From JAAUUE01 sp943370025 (GTDB taxonomy: Bacteria; Cyanobacteriota; Cyanobacteriia; Cyanobacteriales; JAAUUE01), in the NCBI GenBank assembly GCA_943370025.1, contig CALRPI020000023.1, positions 1-64,000 of the forward strand: DNA of 64,000 nt. The letters are read 5' to 3'. The stretch's first letter is position 1. Each line of letters begins with the position of its first letter. The translations under genes were made by a program, and so were the position numbers. Under the pieces are notes generated by a model. That model searched no databases and was not told the origin of the DNA. It saw only the letters and a list, made by a program, of their open reading frames with translations. Shown here in pieces: positions 34,135 through 42,365 of this stretch.

Positions 34135-36090
34135 ATGCTGTCTACCATGATCAACCAAATTCTAGATAAGCGCTACCGTATTGTCAAAGTCCTAGGTATG
34201 GGAGTTTCCGGTCCCGTATGCCTTGCAGTGGATACCCAAGATCCAGATTACCCCGTATGCGTAGTGAGACAAGTTCGCCTCCCCAGTCGAGCTAATGGTA
34301 CTCTTTCCCGGTTGCAATTTTTGCTCAATACCAAAACCGAAGCTCTAGAAAAATTAGCAGGGGTTCAAAGTAGTCCCTCCGTGCTAGATTTTTTCCTAGA
34401 AAACCAAACTTTTTATTTAATAGAAGAATTTCTCCCCGGTCATCCTGCTGTTCACCAGAACTCCAATGGTCAGTCGACTGAAGAAGACCAAGGGATGCAG
34501 CGCCTTCAAGAAATGCTGAGTATGGTGGAACCGATCGCCACAGAAGAAAATCATCCTGAGCAAAATAGATACCAAAGAAATCAGGAGGTTAGCAATCCTG
34601 AATCAAGCTCTGCGAAGGAGATAGATGCGGTAGAAGATGTAAATTTAGCTGACACTGATTTAGATAGTTTTGATAGTTTAGATACTACAGATTTAGATGA
34701 ATTAAATTTGCTAGATAATTCAGAAATAGAAACAGAATCTTCAGTAAACTCATCTAAGTTCCCCAAAATAAGATTCTCTTTACCAGGTCAGCTATCTTCG
34801 CCATTTTTTGCCTTAGGAGTAGTTCTGTTTGCAGTTGCCACGGGGCTAGCTTTATGGCGCTTCTATGAATACAACAATAAAAATACGGCACAAAATTTCT
34901 ATACTCAAGGCATGGAAAAAATGGAGGGGGGGAATTTACCCGCAGCAATTCAGTCCCTGAGCCAGTCGTTACAGCTTAATCCCCAGAATGCTGCTGCCTA
35001 TGGAAATCGGGGTAATGCCTATTACGATTTGGGAGATTATGCCTCAGCTTTGGCTGACTACAGTAAAGTTATTGAGATGCAGCCGGATAATCTGAATGCT
35101 TACTATAACCGAGGTCTAGTATATTTTGATCAGGGTAATTTCCCAGCAGCGATCGCAGATCTGACCATTGCCCTAAAAGTCCAAGAACACGATGCTGATG
35201 TTTTATATAAGCGCGGAGTTTCCTATTACAACGTTAAGGACTATCAAAATGCCTTAGCTGACCTCGATCGCCTGATTCGCCTCAATCCTAAAAACGACAA
35301 GGCTTGGTCTGCTAGAGGTTTGGTAAAGGTGGGATTGCAAGATCAACAGGGAGCCATGGCAGACTACACCGAGGGGATTAATCTGAATCCCAAGGATGGC
35401 AGAACTTTCTACAATCGGGCGCGGCTCCGGGCAACTCTAGGGGATAATACCGGAGCATTGCAGGACTATAATCTATCCATCACCCTCAATCCTCAAGATG
35501 CCGATGCCTTTGCCAACCGTTGTAGCATCAATCTGAGCTTGGCGAATTTTCCTGATGCCATCAGTGACTGCACTGAAGCCATTCGCCTCCAGCCCAATAA
35601 TCCGATCGCCTTTAATAATCGTTGTGCGGCCAATTTCAACCGCAAGGATCACCAAAACGCTCTCAAGGATTGCACCCAAGCCATTCGCCTAGACTCTAGT
35701 AATGATGGAGCTTATAGCAATCGGGGGGATGTGCGGCGGGATGTGGGCGATCGCACGGGAGCCTTGGAGGATTACAGTGAGGCAATCAAAATCAATGCCA
35801 ATAATAGTTTTACCTATACTAGCCGGGGCAATGTCCGCCGAGATTTAGAAGATTTTCGGGGAGCGGTGGAAGATTACAGTCGCGCAATTTCCCTGAATCC
35901 TAATAATGGCATGGCTCTCTACGGCAGAGGCTTAGCCTACGCTCGGCTTCCCGGCAGCAAGGAACAAGCCATCGATGATCTGCAAAAAGCGGCAAAAATA
36001 TTTTTAGATAATGGACGAGTTACTGCTTATCAAGAGGCGGTATTGCAGATGAATAAGCTGAAGCCGGGTTCTCCCAATGCCGGTGGTTGA
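34135..36090 (+). CDS. Membrane TPR protein with a kinase N-lobe remnant
   Basis: The 651-residue protein starts like a cyanobacterial Hanks-type Ser/Thr kinase (DKRYRIVKVLGMGVSGPVCL, then TKTEALEKL, FYLIEEFLPGH; residues about 11-104). The frame then leaves the kinase pattern: there is no HRD loop, DFG or C-lobe, and the ATP-binding lysine position is arginine (VVRQV, R45). An acidic linker (about 105-205), one membrane segment (about 223-243) and about ten TPRs (253-640) follow. The usual architecture is a complete kinase with TPRs, so this is a pseudokinase-like derivative that probably acts as a scaffold. The TPR part is intact. Confidence 0.85.
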   Translation: MLSTMINQILDKRYRIVKVLGMGVSGPVCLAVDTQDPDYPVCVVRQVRLPSRANGTLSRLQFLLNTKTEALEKLAGVQSSPSVLDFFLENQTFYLIEEFLPGHPAVHQNSNGQSTEEDQGMQRLQEMLSMVEPIATEENHPEQNRYQRNQEVSNPESSSAKEIDAVEDVNLADTDLDSFDSLDTTDLDELNLLDNSEIETESSVNSSKFPKIRFSLPGQLSSPFFALGVVLFAVATGLALWRFYEYNNKNTAQNFYTQGMEKMEGGNLPAAIQSLSQSLQLNPQNAAAYGNRGNAYYDLGDYASALADYSKVIEMQPDNLNAYYNRGLVYFDQGNFPAAIADLTIALKVQEHDADVLYKRGVSYYNVKDYQNALADLDRLIRLNPKNDKAWSARGLVKVGLQDQQGAMADYTEGINLNPKDGRTFYNRARLRATLGDNTGALQDYNLSITLNPQDADAFANRCSINLSLANFPDAISDCTEAIRLQPNNPIAFNNRCAANFNRKDHQNALKDCTQAIRLDSSNDGAYSNRGDVRRDVGDRTGALEDYSEAIKINANNSFTYTSRGNVRRDLEDFRGAVEDYSRAISLNPNNGMALYGRGLAYARLPGSKEQAIDDLQKAAKIFLDNGRVTAYQEAVLQMNKLKPGSPNAGG

Positions 36091-36418
36091 AACCGCAGCG
36101 ACAATGGCGAAGTCTGGATGGTGTAAGGTTAATAACAGAATTTGCTGAAGTCATGAATTATTTAGGATAGCAATCGTCTATGATGGTTAATAACAGAATT
36201 AATAGCAAATACACTGATAATTTCAATGATAAATATCAAAGTAATCACCTTGAGAGATAATAATATCTCTTAATTGATTTTCTTCTTTAATCTTCTCAGC
36301 TATGGCAGCGGAAAAAATCCTCAAACTATTCTATTAATTATCCTTAGTTACTATTTTTAGAAGACCAGATCGGACTAATTTAGCTGCCTAAATGAACCAA
36401 ATTTAATGTGAGGTTTCC
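36091..36418. other. 328-bp gap, AT-rich
   Basis: It contains two copies of GGTTAATAACAGAATT and, on the minus strand at 36223-36330, a 35-residue frame NSLRIFSAAIAEKIKEENQ... that looks protein-like and may be a gene fragment. No promoter or intact gene can be supported beyond GAGGT four bases before the next ATG. Confidence 0.35.
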
Positions 36419-37996
36419 ATGCGCGTCTTGATGATTTATCCCCTGTTTCCAAAGAGTTTGTGGTCTTTTGAAAAGGTTCTAGAACTGGTCGATCGCAAGG
36501 TTCTTTTGCCCCCCCTTGGTCTAGTGACAGTGGCGGCGATTCTGCCCCAGACTTGGGAATATAAACTGGTCGATCGCAACGTCCGCAATGTTACCGAAGC
36601 AGAATGGGCTTGGGCAGATTTGGTTGTCATGTCGGCGATGATCGTCCAAAAACAAGATTTAATTACCCAGATCAAAGAAGCGAAACGGCGGGGTAAATTA
36701 GTTGCCGTGGGTGGACCTTTCCCGACTTCGGTTCCTGAAGATTCTCTAGATGCGGGGGCAGATTTCATGATCCTTGATGAGGGGGAAATTACCTTGCCGA
36801 TGTTTGTGGAAGCCATCAACCGGGGTGATAAATCCGGGGTCTTCCGCTCTGATGGAGTCAAGCCCGATGTCACCACCACCCCGGTTCCTCGCTTTGATTT
36901 GCTAGAACTAGACCAGTACGACTCTATGTCGATTCAGTTCTCCCGTGGTTGTCCCTTCCAGTGCGAGTTCTGCGATATTATCGTCCTCTACGGGCGCAAA
37001 CCCCGCACCAAAGCCCCAGAGCAATTACTGGCAGAACTAGATTGTCTCTATAATCTGGGCTGGCGGCGGAGTATTTTCATGGTGGATGATAACTTCATTG
37101 GCAATAAGCGCAACGTGAAACTCCTGCTGCGGGAACTCAAGGAATGGCAAAGGGAGCATCAATATCCCTTTAGCATTACTACCGAGGCTTCGGTAGATCT
37201 AGCTGACGATCAGGAGTTGATGGATCTGATGCGGGAATGTAACTTCACGGCGGTGTTCCTCGGAGTGGAAACCCCCGATGAGGAAAGCTTAGCAATGACT
37301 AAGAAATTCCAAAATACCCGATCGAGCCTAGGGGAAGCGATGGATAGAATTACTCGATCGGGCTTACGGATCATGGCGGGATTCATCATTGGTTTTGATG
37401 GCGAAAAAACCGGGGCGGGTGATCGGATTGTCCAGTTTGTGGAACAAAATGCCATCCCCACGACTACCTTTGGGATGCTCCAAGCTCTGCCCCACACTGC
37501 TCTCTGGGAAAGATTGGAACGGGAAGGCAGATTACTGGCGAAAAATGCCAACCTGAACCAAACTACCCTGATGAATTTCCAACCCACTCGCCCGATTACC
37601 GAAATTGCCCGGGAGTATGTAGAGGCTTTTTGTGCGGTGTACGATCCAGAGAAATATCTCGATCGCACCTATCGTCATTTCCTAATTCTTGGTGCGCCGA
37701 GGATTCAGGCTCCTAGTTCATTTCCTAGTTTGGTGGAATTGAAGGCATTAGCGATCGTCATCTGGCGCCAAGGTTTTCTCCGCAGTACCCGTTGGAAGTT
37801 CTGGCATCACCTGTTTAGCATCATCAAAAACAACCCCAGCCAGTGGGATCACTACCTGACGGTCTGCGCCCACAATGAGCACTTCCTCGATTACCGTCAA
37901 GTAGTCCGGGAAGAAATTGAAACCCAAGTCCAAGAATTGCTCAAGGCAATACCAGAAACTCCTGCTGAGAAGAAAGTAGAAGCGATCGCTAGTTAA
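36419..37996 (+). CDS. B12-binding-domain radical SAM protein
   Basis: The 525-residue protein has an N-terminal cobalamin-binding-like domain (about 1-150; PPLGLVTVAAILP, DEGEITLPMFV). A radical SAM core follows, with the cluster cysteines C178, C182 and C185 in GCPFQCEFCD and the downstream FMVDDNFIGNKRN, TEASVDLADD and AGFIIGFDGE. The C-terminal part resembles DUF4070. The canonical DxHxxG of B12 binding is not evident. Related proteins include methylases such as HpnP, but no hopanoid gene is near and the reaction is unknown. A strong terminator follows. Confidence 0.85.
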   Translation: MRVLMIYPLFPKSLWSFEKVLELVDRKVLLPPLGLVTVAAILPQTWEYKLVDRNVRNVTEAEWAWADLVVMSAMIVQKQDLITQIKEAKRRGKLVAVGGPFPTSVPEDSLDAGADFMILDEGEITLPMFVEAINRGDKSGVFRSDGVKPDVTTTPVPRFDLLELDQYDSMSIQFSRGCPFQCEFCDIIVLYGRKPRTKAPEQLLAELDCLYNLGWRRSIFMVDDNFIGNKRNVKLLLRELKEWQREHQYPFSITTEASVDLADDQELMDLMRECNFTAVFLGVETPDEESLAMTKKFQNTRSSLGEAMDRITRSGLRIMAGFIIGFDGEKTGAGDRIVQFVEQNAIPTTTFGMLQALPHTALWERLEREGRLLAKNANLNQTTLMNFQPTRPITEIAREYVEAFCAVYDPEKYLDRTYRHFLILGAPRIQAPSSFPSLVELKALAIVIWRQGFLRSTRWKFWHHLFSIIKNNPSQWDHYLTVCAHNEHFLDYRQVVREEIETQVQELLKAIPETPAEKKVEAIAS

Positions 37997-38002
37997 CCTG
38001 AA

Positions 38003-38037
38003 TTAAAAGAGAGTCTCCGTTGGAGACTCTCTTTTAA
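38003..38037 (+). terminator. Terminator of the radical SAM gene
   Basis: TTAAAAGAGAGTCTCC and its exact complement flank GTT; the right arm ends CTCTTTTAATAATT. Confidence 0.88.
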
Positions 38038-38044
38038 TAATTCT

Positions 38045-38142
38045 AGGACTTATGCATTTGGAAGTTTTTGCTGGCTTCGACTCCGCTCAGCCCACAAAAA
38101 TTTCCAAAACCCTAAATAATTCGTTAGAAGTGCGTAAGTCCT
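38045..38142. repeat. Family H element, copy H1
   Basis: AGGACTTATGCATTTGGAAG and AGAAGTGCGTAAGTCCT are the inverted ends; the middle carries TTTTTGCTGGCTTCGACTCC. A reverse, more decayed copy is at 33846-33945, and end fragments occur near 1000-1016 and 57031. Confidence 0.65.
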
Positions 38143-38165
38143 AAATCCTTTTTGTGTTGGGTTTG

Positions 38166-38909
38166 TTAATTGATTGACTTTGATTGGCACTGAAGCGCTC
38201 GCTCCATATAAGACGCTAAAGCGGCATCGTTTTCTCTCCACTTGCTAACTGTATCTCCTTCTTGTTCATAAATCTGATTCAAGGCAGCTTCGATTTCGGG
38301 ATCACCACCTGTGAACTCCTGAATTAAAGCTTGCCGACGGCGAACTAAGGCTTGCACCACTTCGCTAGCTGGGTCTGTGTCCTTCTCCATTTCCACTTGA
38401 ACTTGGGCAATCAGGTCTTCCCAATCGACTTGTGCCTGTTGCATTCTTTCTTCTCCCAATAGTTCTTGACGTTGCTTTAGGGTTTCAAGTTGTTCAGGAC
38501 GGTAGTAGTTTTCTAGCATGTCCATAACTTGGATAATCTGGAGAACTTCTTCAACAGGAACTGCATCAAGTTTTGCGGCTGTTTGTTCAATGCTTTCTAA
38601 GCGTTGGAGAAGTTGTTGAGACATCTCGATCTGTTTACGAATTTTGGTAATGTGCAATTGCACCATTTCGGCAAAGGCACGATCGCCATTATCCAAGCAA
38701 CTTCGCACATCTTCTAACGAAAACCCAATTTGCTTGAGGGTGATGATTTGCTGGAGACGGATGATATCTTGCTTGCCATAAACTCGATAGCTAGATTCTG
38801 TCCGATGGGATGGAGATAATAATCCAATTTCATCGTAGTAGTGTAACGTTCTGATTGACAAGCCCGTTCGTTTCGATAAATCACCGACTTTAAAGGTTGT
38901 GGTTTCCAT
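38166..38909 (-). CDS. MerR-family regulator with a TipA-type effector domain
   Basis: The 247-residue protein has the MerR winged helix (FKVGDLSKRTGLSIRTLHYYDEIGLL written here in part: TGLSIRTLHYYDEIGLL) at about 5-70. A long dimerisation helix follows, then a C-terminal TipAS-like helical domain (DWEDLIAQVQVEMEKDTDP, EIEAALNQIYEQEG). TipA-type regulators bind drugs or peptides and activate transcription. No MerR-type target promoter or transporter is adjacent. AAAGGAG lies nine bases before ATG 38909, so the longer start at 38936 is rejected. Confidence 0.85.
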   Translation of the reverse strand: METTTFKVGDLSKRTGLSIRTLHYYDEIGLLSPSHRTESSYRVYGKQDIIRLQQIITLKQIGFSLEDVRSCLDNGDRAFAEMVQLHITKIRKQIEMSQQLLQRLESIEQTAAKLDAVPVEEVLQIIQVMDMLENYYRPEQLETLKQRQELLGEERMQQAQVDWEDLIAQVQVEMEKDTDPASEVVQALVRRRQALIQEFTGGDPEIEAALNQIYEQEGDTVSKWRENDAALASYMERALQCQSKSIN

Positions 38910-39033
38910 GGGTGCAACTCCTTTGTGTACTCTCATTCTTGATAAACTAGGAACGCTACTATCTTAAAACCCTCACCTAGCGTGAGGGTCAAGAGGGGGA
39001 GGCTTCTAACTTTCTAGATTTCCAGGTTTTCTA

Positions 39034-39393
39034 TTGAATCAGTTACAAAACCAGATCATTTCAGTGGGTATTCAAAAAATAGAAGTCACCCAAGATTGGC
39101 TTCGATCGTCAACAGAATATCATCAAGGTTCTCTCAGTTTTCAGGATGCTCTTTGTCTCTACTATGCTAAGAATTTTAATCGTGTATTGATAACTAACGA
39201 TAAACCTCTCAGGACGCTATCTCAGCAGCAGGGAGTGCAAGTACATGGCACTTTATGGATTATTCGCCAAGCCTACGAACAAAAGATATTATCCAGGAAT
39301 GAATTGTGTGAATGGATATCTATTCTAATCCAGCAGGGTAGCAGAATGCCTCCCCTAGAAGTAGCGAAACTGAGAGCCTTAATGGACTGTTAA
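39034..39393 (+). pseudogene. Truncated PIN-domain (VapC-like) gene
   Basis: The frame (119 residues from TTG 39034) resembles the C-terminal two thirds of a PIN/DUF3368-type nuclease: LSFQDALCLYYAKN, VLITNDKPLRTLSQQQGVQV and HGTLWIIRQAYEQ. The N-terminal strand with the first catalytic aspartate is missing; upstream the frame reads only LSRFPGFLLNQ after a TAA at 39007. No antitoxin gene precedes it. It is probably the remnant of a toxin-antitoxin pair and inactive. Confidence 0.55.
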
Positions 39394-39606
39394 AACTATG
39401 AAATTTCATACCTGCACCAATAAGCTCGATCGCTCCCAAGACTCAAATTTTTGATCCATCAGCATTAGCCTAGATTTACGGCGATCGACAAATAACGCCT
39501 CGATGGTTCTAAACCATGATCTGAAGCATGAATAGAAATCCACGACGATCCAGAGGCAGAGTTGCTGAATGCTTTATAATTTGTTACAAGTAGGAAATAA
39601 ATCTAT

Positions 39607-40419
39607 ATGGCACAGCAACTTATGTTTCGTAGCTTTGGCTCTCCCAGTGTCGAGGACAAGCAGGGCACAGATTGGGGGGAAGACCTCGTAAATACTGTTG
39701 CCAGTAAAACTATTACCCACTTGTTTACGGAGAGTGAGTCTGTGCAGGTGGCTATTCGCTGTCAGCCTTCTAGTAAATTGCTCCAAGGGATAGTAGACAA
39801 TTTTAAGGTGAGTGGCAAGGGCTTAGTAATTCGCCAGTACTTTAGAACCGCAGAAATGTGGTTTGAAACCGATGCGGTATCCCTAGACTTCAGTGCAATT
39901 CTCAGCGGTAAAATTAGCTTGCGGCAACCAACCCAAGCGATCGCCCAAGTCACCCTCCTCGAAGCAGATATCAATAAATCTTTCCAAGCGCCTCTAGTCA
40001 AACAGCGGTTAGAGAATTTAACCACAGAAAGTTTATTAGCTCTTTCTGGCGGAGAACCGGTTTCTTTTCAAAATGTTCGGGTACGCCTCCAAGCCGATAG
40101 TCAGATCGAGATTTTTGCTGAGGCGGTCTTGCCCAATGGGGTGTTTCCGGTGGCGTTGAGTTGTACGATCGCTGTGGAGCGTCGCCGCCGGATGCGGTTT
40201 CAAAATCCTCAATTCCTCTCTGCCAATATTCCTGAATCCCAGCAGGGTATAGCTCAGCTTCTTTCTAATGTGCTGGGGGAGATTCTTGACCAGATGGTGG
40301 ATCTAGATAAATTTAATCTAGATGGGGTCACTCTACGGATCAACCGCTTAGAAACCCAAGGAGAGAAGTTGATTTTCAGTGGCTACGCCGAAATTGCCCG
40401 GATTCCGAATAATCCTTAA
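39607..40419 (+). CDS. DUF2993 (LmeA-like) protein
   Basis: The 270-residue protein has the DUF2993 pattern of cyanobacteria, with long amphipathic beta strands (VQVAIRCQPSSKLLQGIVDN, GLVIRQYFRTAEMWFETDAV, FNLDGVTLRINRLETQG) and no signal peptide. Members in actinobacteria (LmeA) bind lipids or act on lipoglycans, but the cyanobacterial role is unknown. The final codons AAT CCT TAA lie within the decayed family A copy at 40411-40495, so the C-terminus may have been altered by that insertion. Confidence 0.78.
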   Translation: MAQQLMFRSFGSPSVEDKQGTDWGEDLVNTVASKTITHLFTESESVQVAIRCQPSSKLLQGIVDNFKVSGKGLVIRQYFRTAEMWFETDAVSLDFSAILSGKISLRQPTQAIAQVTLLEADINKSFQAPLVKQRLENLTTESLLALSGGEPVSFQNVRVRLQADSQIEIFAEAVLPNGVFPVALSCTIAVERRRRMRFQNPQFLSANIPESQQGIAQLLSNVLGEILDQMVDLDKFNLDGVTLRINRLETQGEKLIFSGYAEIARIPNNP

Positions 40420-40495
40420 TAGTTTGAAGGAAACTCACCCTGTGGGTGCGTCTACTTCAAACCTCAAAGCTCCCCAAATAATCTAGGATTACTAT
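40411..40495. repeat. Family A element, copy A11, over a gene end
   Basis: AATCCTTAATAGTTTGAAG and ATCTAGGATTACTAT are altered family A ends; CACCCTGTGGGTG is the hairpin tip. It contains the stop codon of the DUF2993 gene. Confidence 0.55.
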
Positions 40496-40694
40496 CCAAC
40501 AAGTTTCACGTCAATGGCATACCTTGTATTTTCGGCAATATCGGCTAGGTTTGGTGTGATGATTGGGTAGCTGTCGCCGCCCAACCACAAACTGCCGGAT
40601 CAATTCGGTGTATGCTTAGAGATGAATTGTTTGTAAATATTTAATAAATTATTCATAATAATTCTCATAATCCTCATAATCACTACTAACTAAT

Positions 40695-41030
40695 ATGGCT
40701 GAAATTCAACTTTCCCAAGGTGTCAAAGAAACGGTTATTCCTGATGTAAAAATTACACGTTCCAAGAGTGGCAACCAAAGTACCGCAACTTTCTTTTTTG
40801 AAAGCCCCCAAGCCTTCAACACAGAAACATCAGAAACCATTACTGGAATGTATATGGTGGATGAAGAAGGTGAAATTATGACCAAAGAAGTGAAAGGAAT
40901 TTTCATCAATGGTCAAGCAAAAAATATTCAAGCACTTTACATCATGAATTCCCCAGCCGAGTGGGAGAGATTTCTTCGGTTCATGAATCGCTACGCCGAA
41001 GAAAATGGTTTAGATTTTAGCAAGGCTTAA
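40695..41030 (+). CDS. psb28: Photosystem II assembly protein Psb28
   Basis: The 111-residue soluble protein is full-length Psb28: MAEIQLSQGV at the start, ATFFFESPQAF, GMYMVDEEGEI, and the C-terminal RFMNRYAEENGLDFSKA. Psb28 binds the cytosolic face of CP47 in photosystem II assembly intermediates and supports assembly and repair. moaB follows 23 bases after the stop, so the two may be co-transcribed, although no functional link is known. Confidence 0.96.
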   Translation: MAEIQLSQGVKETVIPDVKITRSKSGNQSTATFFFESPQAFNTETSETITGMYMVDEEGEIMTKEVKGIFINGQAKNIQALYIMNSPAEWERFLRFMNRYAEENGLDFSKA

Positions 41031-41053
41031 GTTGTTAATACTTCAAATATTCT

Positions 41054-41554
41054 ATGGTTCCCCATCCAGACCAGCAGATAGTTGTAGCCAATTGTGCGGT
41101 AATCACCATTAGTGATAGCCGCACGATCGCAACCGATCAAAGTGGAAAGATCATCCAAGACCTCCTCCTCGATCGCGGTCATTGTGTCGTAGAGTATCAA
41201 ATTCTTCCCGATGAACCGCAGCAGATATTGGCTGTGGTGCAGCGATTAGTAGCGATCGATAGTTTAGATGCGATTATCTGCAATGGGGGAACTGGGATTG
41301 CCCCTAGGGATACGACCTATGATGCGATCGCCCAGATTTTAGAAAAAACCCTGCCGGGTTTTGGGGAAATATTTCGCTGGTTGAGTTTTCAAGAAATTGG
41401 CTCAAGGGCGATCGCTTCACGGGCGATCGCTGGCACCTACAAAAATAAGCTCATCTTTTCCCTGCCCGGCTCTAGTAATGCCGTTCGTTTAGGCATGACC
41501 CAATTAATTCTGCCAGAAATAGCTCATTTAACCAAGCAGATGAAAGGACTATAG
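41054..41554 (+). CDS. moaB: Molybdenum cofactor biosynthesis protein MoaB/Mog-like
   Basis: The 166-residue protein has the MoCF fold: ITISDSRT, DQSGKIIQDLL, IICNGGTGIAPRDTTYDAI and KLIFSLPGSSNAVRLG. These residues bind molybdopterin for adenylylation during molybdenum cofactor synthesis, needed for nitrate reductase. It is close behind psb28. The stop TAG (CTA TAG) is part of the TATAG terminus of the repeat that starts at 41550. Confidence 0.92.
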   Translation: MVPHPDQQIVVANCAVITISDSRTIATDQSGKIIQDLLLDRGHCVVEYQILPDEPQQILAVVQRLVAIDSLDAIICNGGTGIAPRDTTYDAIAQILEKTLPGFGEIFRWLSFQEIGSRAIASRAIAGTYKNKLIFSLPGSSNAVRLGMTQLILPEIAHLTKQMKGL

Positions 41555-41602
41555 CAGTCCTAAATAGGTTGAGTTCGGGTTAAGCAAAAGCTCTAACCCG
41601 AA
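41550..41602. repeat. Family A element, copy A10, partial, over the moaB stop
   Basis: TATAGCAGTCCTAAATAGGT begins inside moaB's last codons. The stem TTCGGGTTA/TAACCCGAA is a third stem type for the family. The right terminus is missing. Confidence 0.65.
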
Positions 41603-41624
41603 GCCTAGATACGTTTCCTGATCG

Positions 41625-41800
41625 CTTGCCCTGAGAGAAGTCGAAGGGAAGTCGAAGGGAACATTTCCGCCATGTATGAGGATAAGCGATCGAAGATTTG
41701 TGGTGTGGTTTTGGCTTCGACTTCGCTCAGCCAGCGATAATAGTTCGCTCAGTATAAATTCGACTTCGCTCAGCCATCGATAATGGTTATGGTTTTTGTC
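41625..41800. repeat. Cluster of CTTCGCTCAG-type repeats
   Basis: Three or more copies of TTCGACTTCGCTCAGCC and related GAAGTCGAAGGGAA units, like those within families E and H. No frame is supported here. Confidence 0.6.
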
Positions 41801-41864
41801 AAATGGTGCTAGGGTTACTTCTTATCCCGAGTTGAGGTTATCTAGCGATCGCATCAGTTACAAT

Positions 41865-42155
41865 TTATTCGAGGTTGATTTTGGCGGGTTGTTTGGGGGA
41901 TGGGCATTCTAGCTTTTCGACCTGTGGTGTTGGGCGATCGAGCGGGGGAGGTAAGGAGGGGAGGTTAACGAAGGTTGTTAAACCGAGGGTGAATAGATGG
42001 GATAGGATAATGCCGCCAATTTTTGTCATGCGAGGTAAGTGTTGCCAAGGGATTCCTAGCTCTAGGTGTATTCCTTGCTTGTTTGCCGAGATGTCCAATT
42101 GGGTGTCGTTGATTTCTTCAGTATCTTTGTGGTTAGGGGTATTGTTAGTAGCCAT
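41865..42155 (-). CDS. Small single-pass membrane protein, divergent from the STAND genes
   Basis: The 96-residue protein has a polar N-terminus (MATNNTPNHKDTEEI), the segment LELGIPWQHLPRM, one hydrophobic helix (about residues 46-65, IGGIILSHLFTLGLTTF) and a Pro-rich tail (LPSLPPPLDRPTPQ). The family is not recognised. ATG 42155 is chosen because AAGGAG lies nine bases upstream. It is divergent from the two-gene ATPase unit, with about 210 bases shared, and may belong to it. Confidence 0.6.
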   Translation of the reverse strand: MATNNTPNHKDTEEINDTQLDISANKQGIHLELGIPWQHLPRMTKIGGIILSHLFTLGLTTFVNLPSLPPPLDRPTPQVEKLECPSPKQPAKINLE

Positions 42156-42314
42156 GTTTGTTAGCTCCTTGGATAAAGTGTTTGATTTTTGTACTAAATC
42201 CATTAGAATGCCTGTGGGAATGGGGTCTGAGGATAATCATCAGCAACTTTAGGAAAAACTCTTTAAACCTTGGAAACTCTTGTATAGAGAGGGTTTTGTC
42301 AACTTGTTTGGAAG

Positions 42315-42351
42315 TTGTGGATTTTCAGCAGTGGTTTGTGGATTTTCCACA
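42315..42351. promoter_or_regulatory. Candidate operator: direct repeat and palindrome before the STAND operon
   Basis: TTGTGGATTTTC occurs at 42315-42326 and again at 42336-42347, 21 bp apart (two helical turns). The second copy extends into the 15-bp palindrome TGTGGA-TTT-TCCACA. GGAGGTG follows, six bases before the TTG start. It suits autoregulation by the HTH-like first protein. Confidence 0.45.
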
Positions 42352-42365
42352 GGTGGAGGTGAATT

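Noticed and set aside
36419..37996. Hopanoid C-2 methylase HpnP
   Set aside because: Domain order is similar, but no hopanoid genes are adjacent, and this general cyanobacterial branch cannot be assigned to HpnP by eye.
42337..42351. DnaA box or replication origin at TTTTCCACA
   Set aside because: A single box-like match inside a palindrome, with no dnaA, dnaN or box cluster near.
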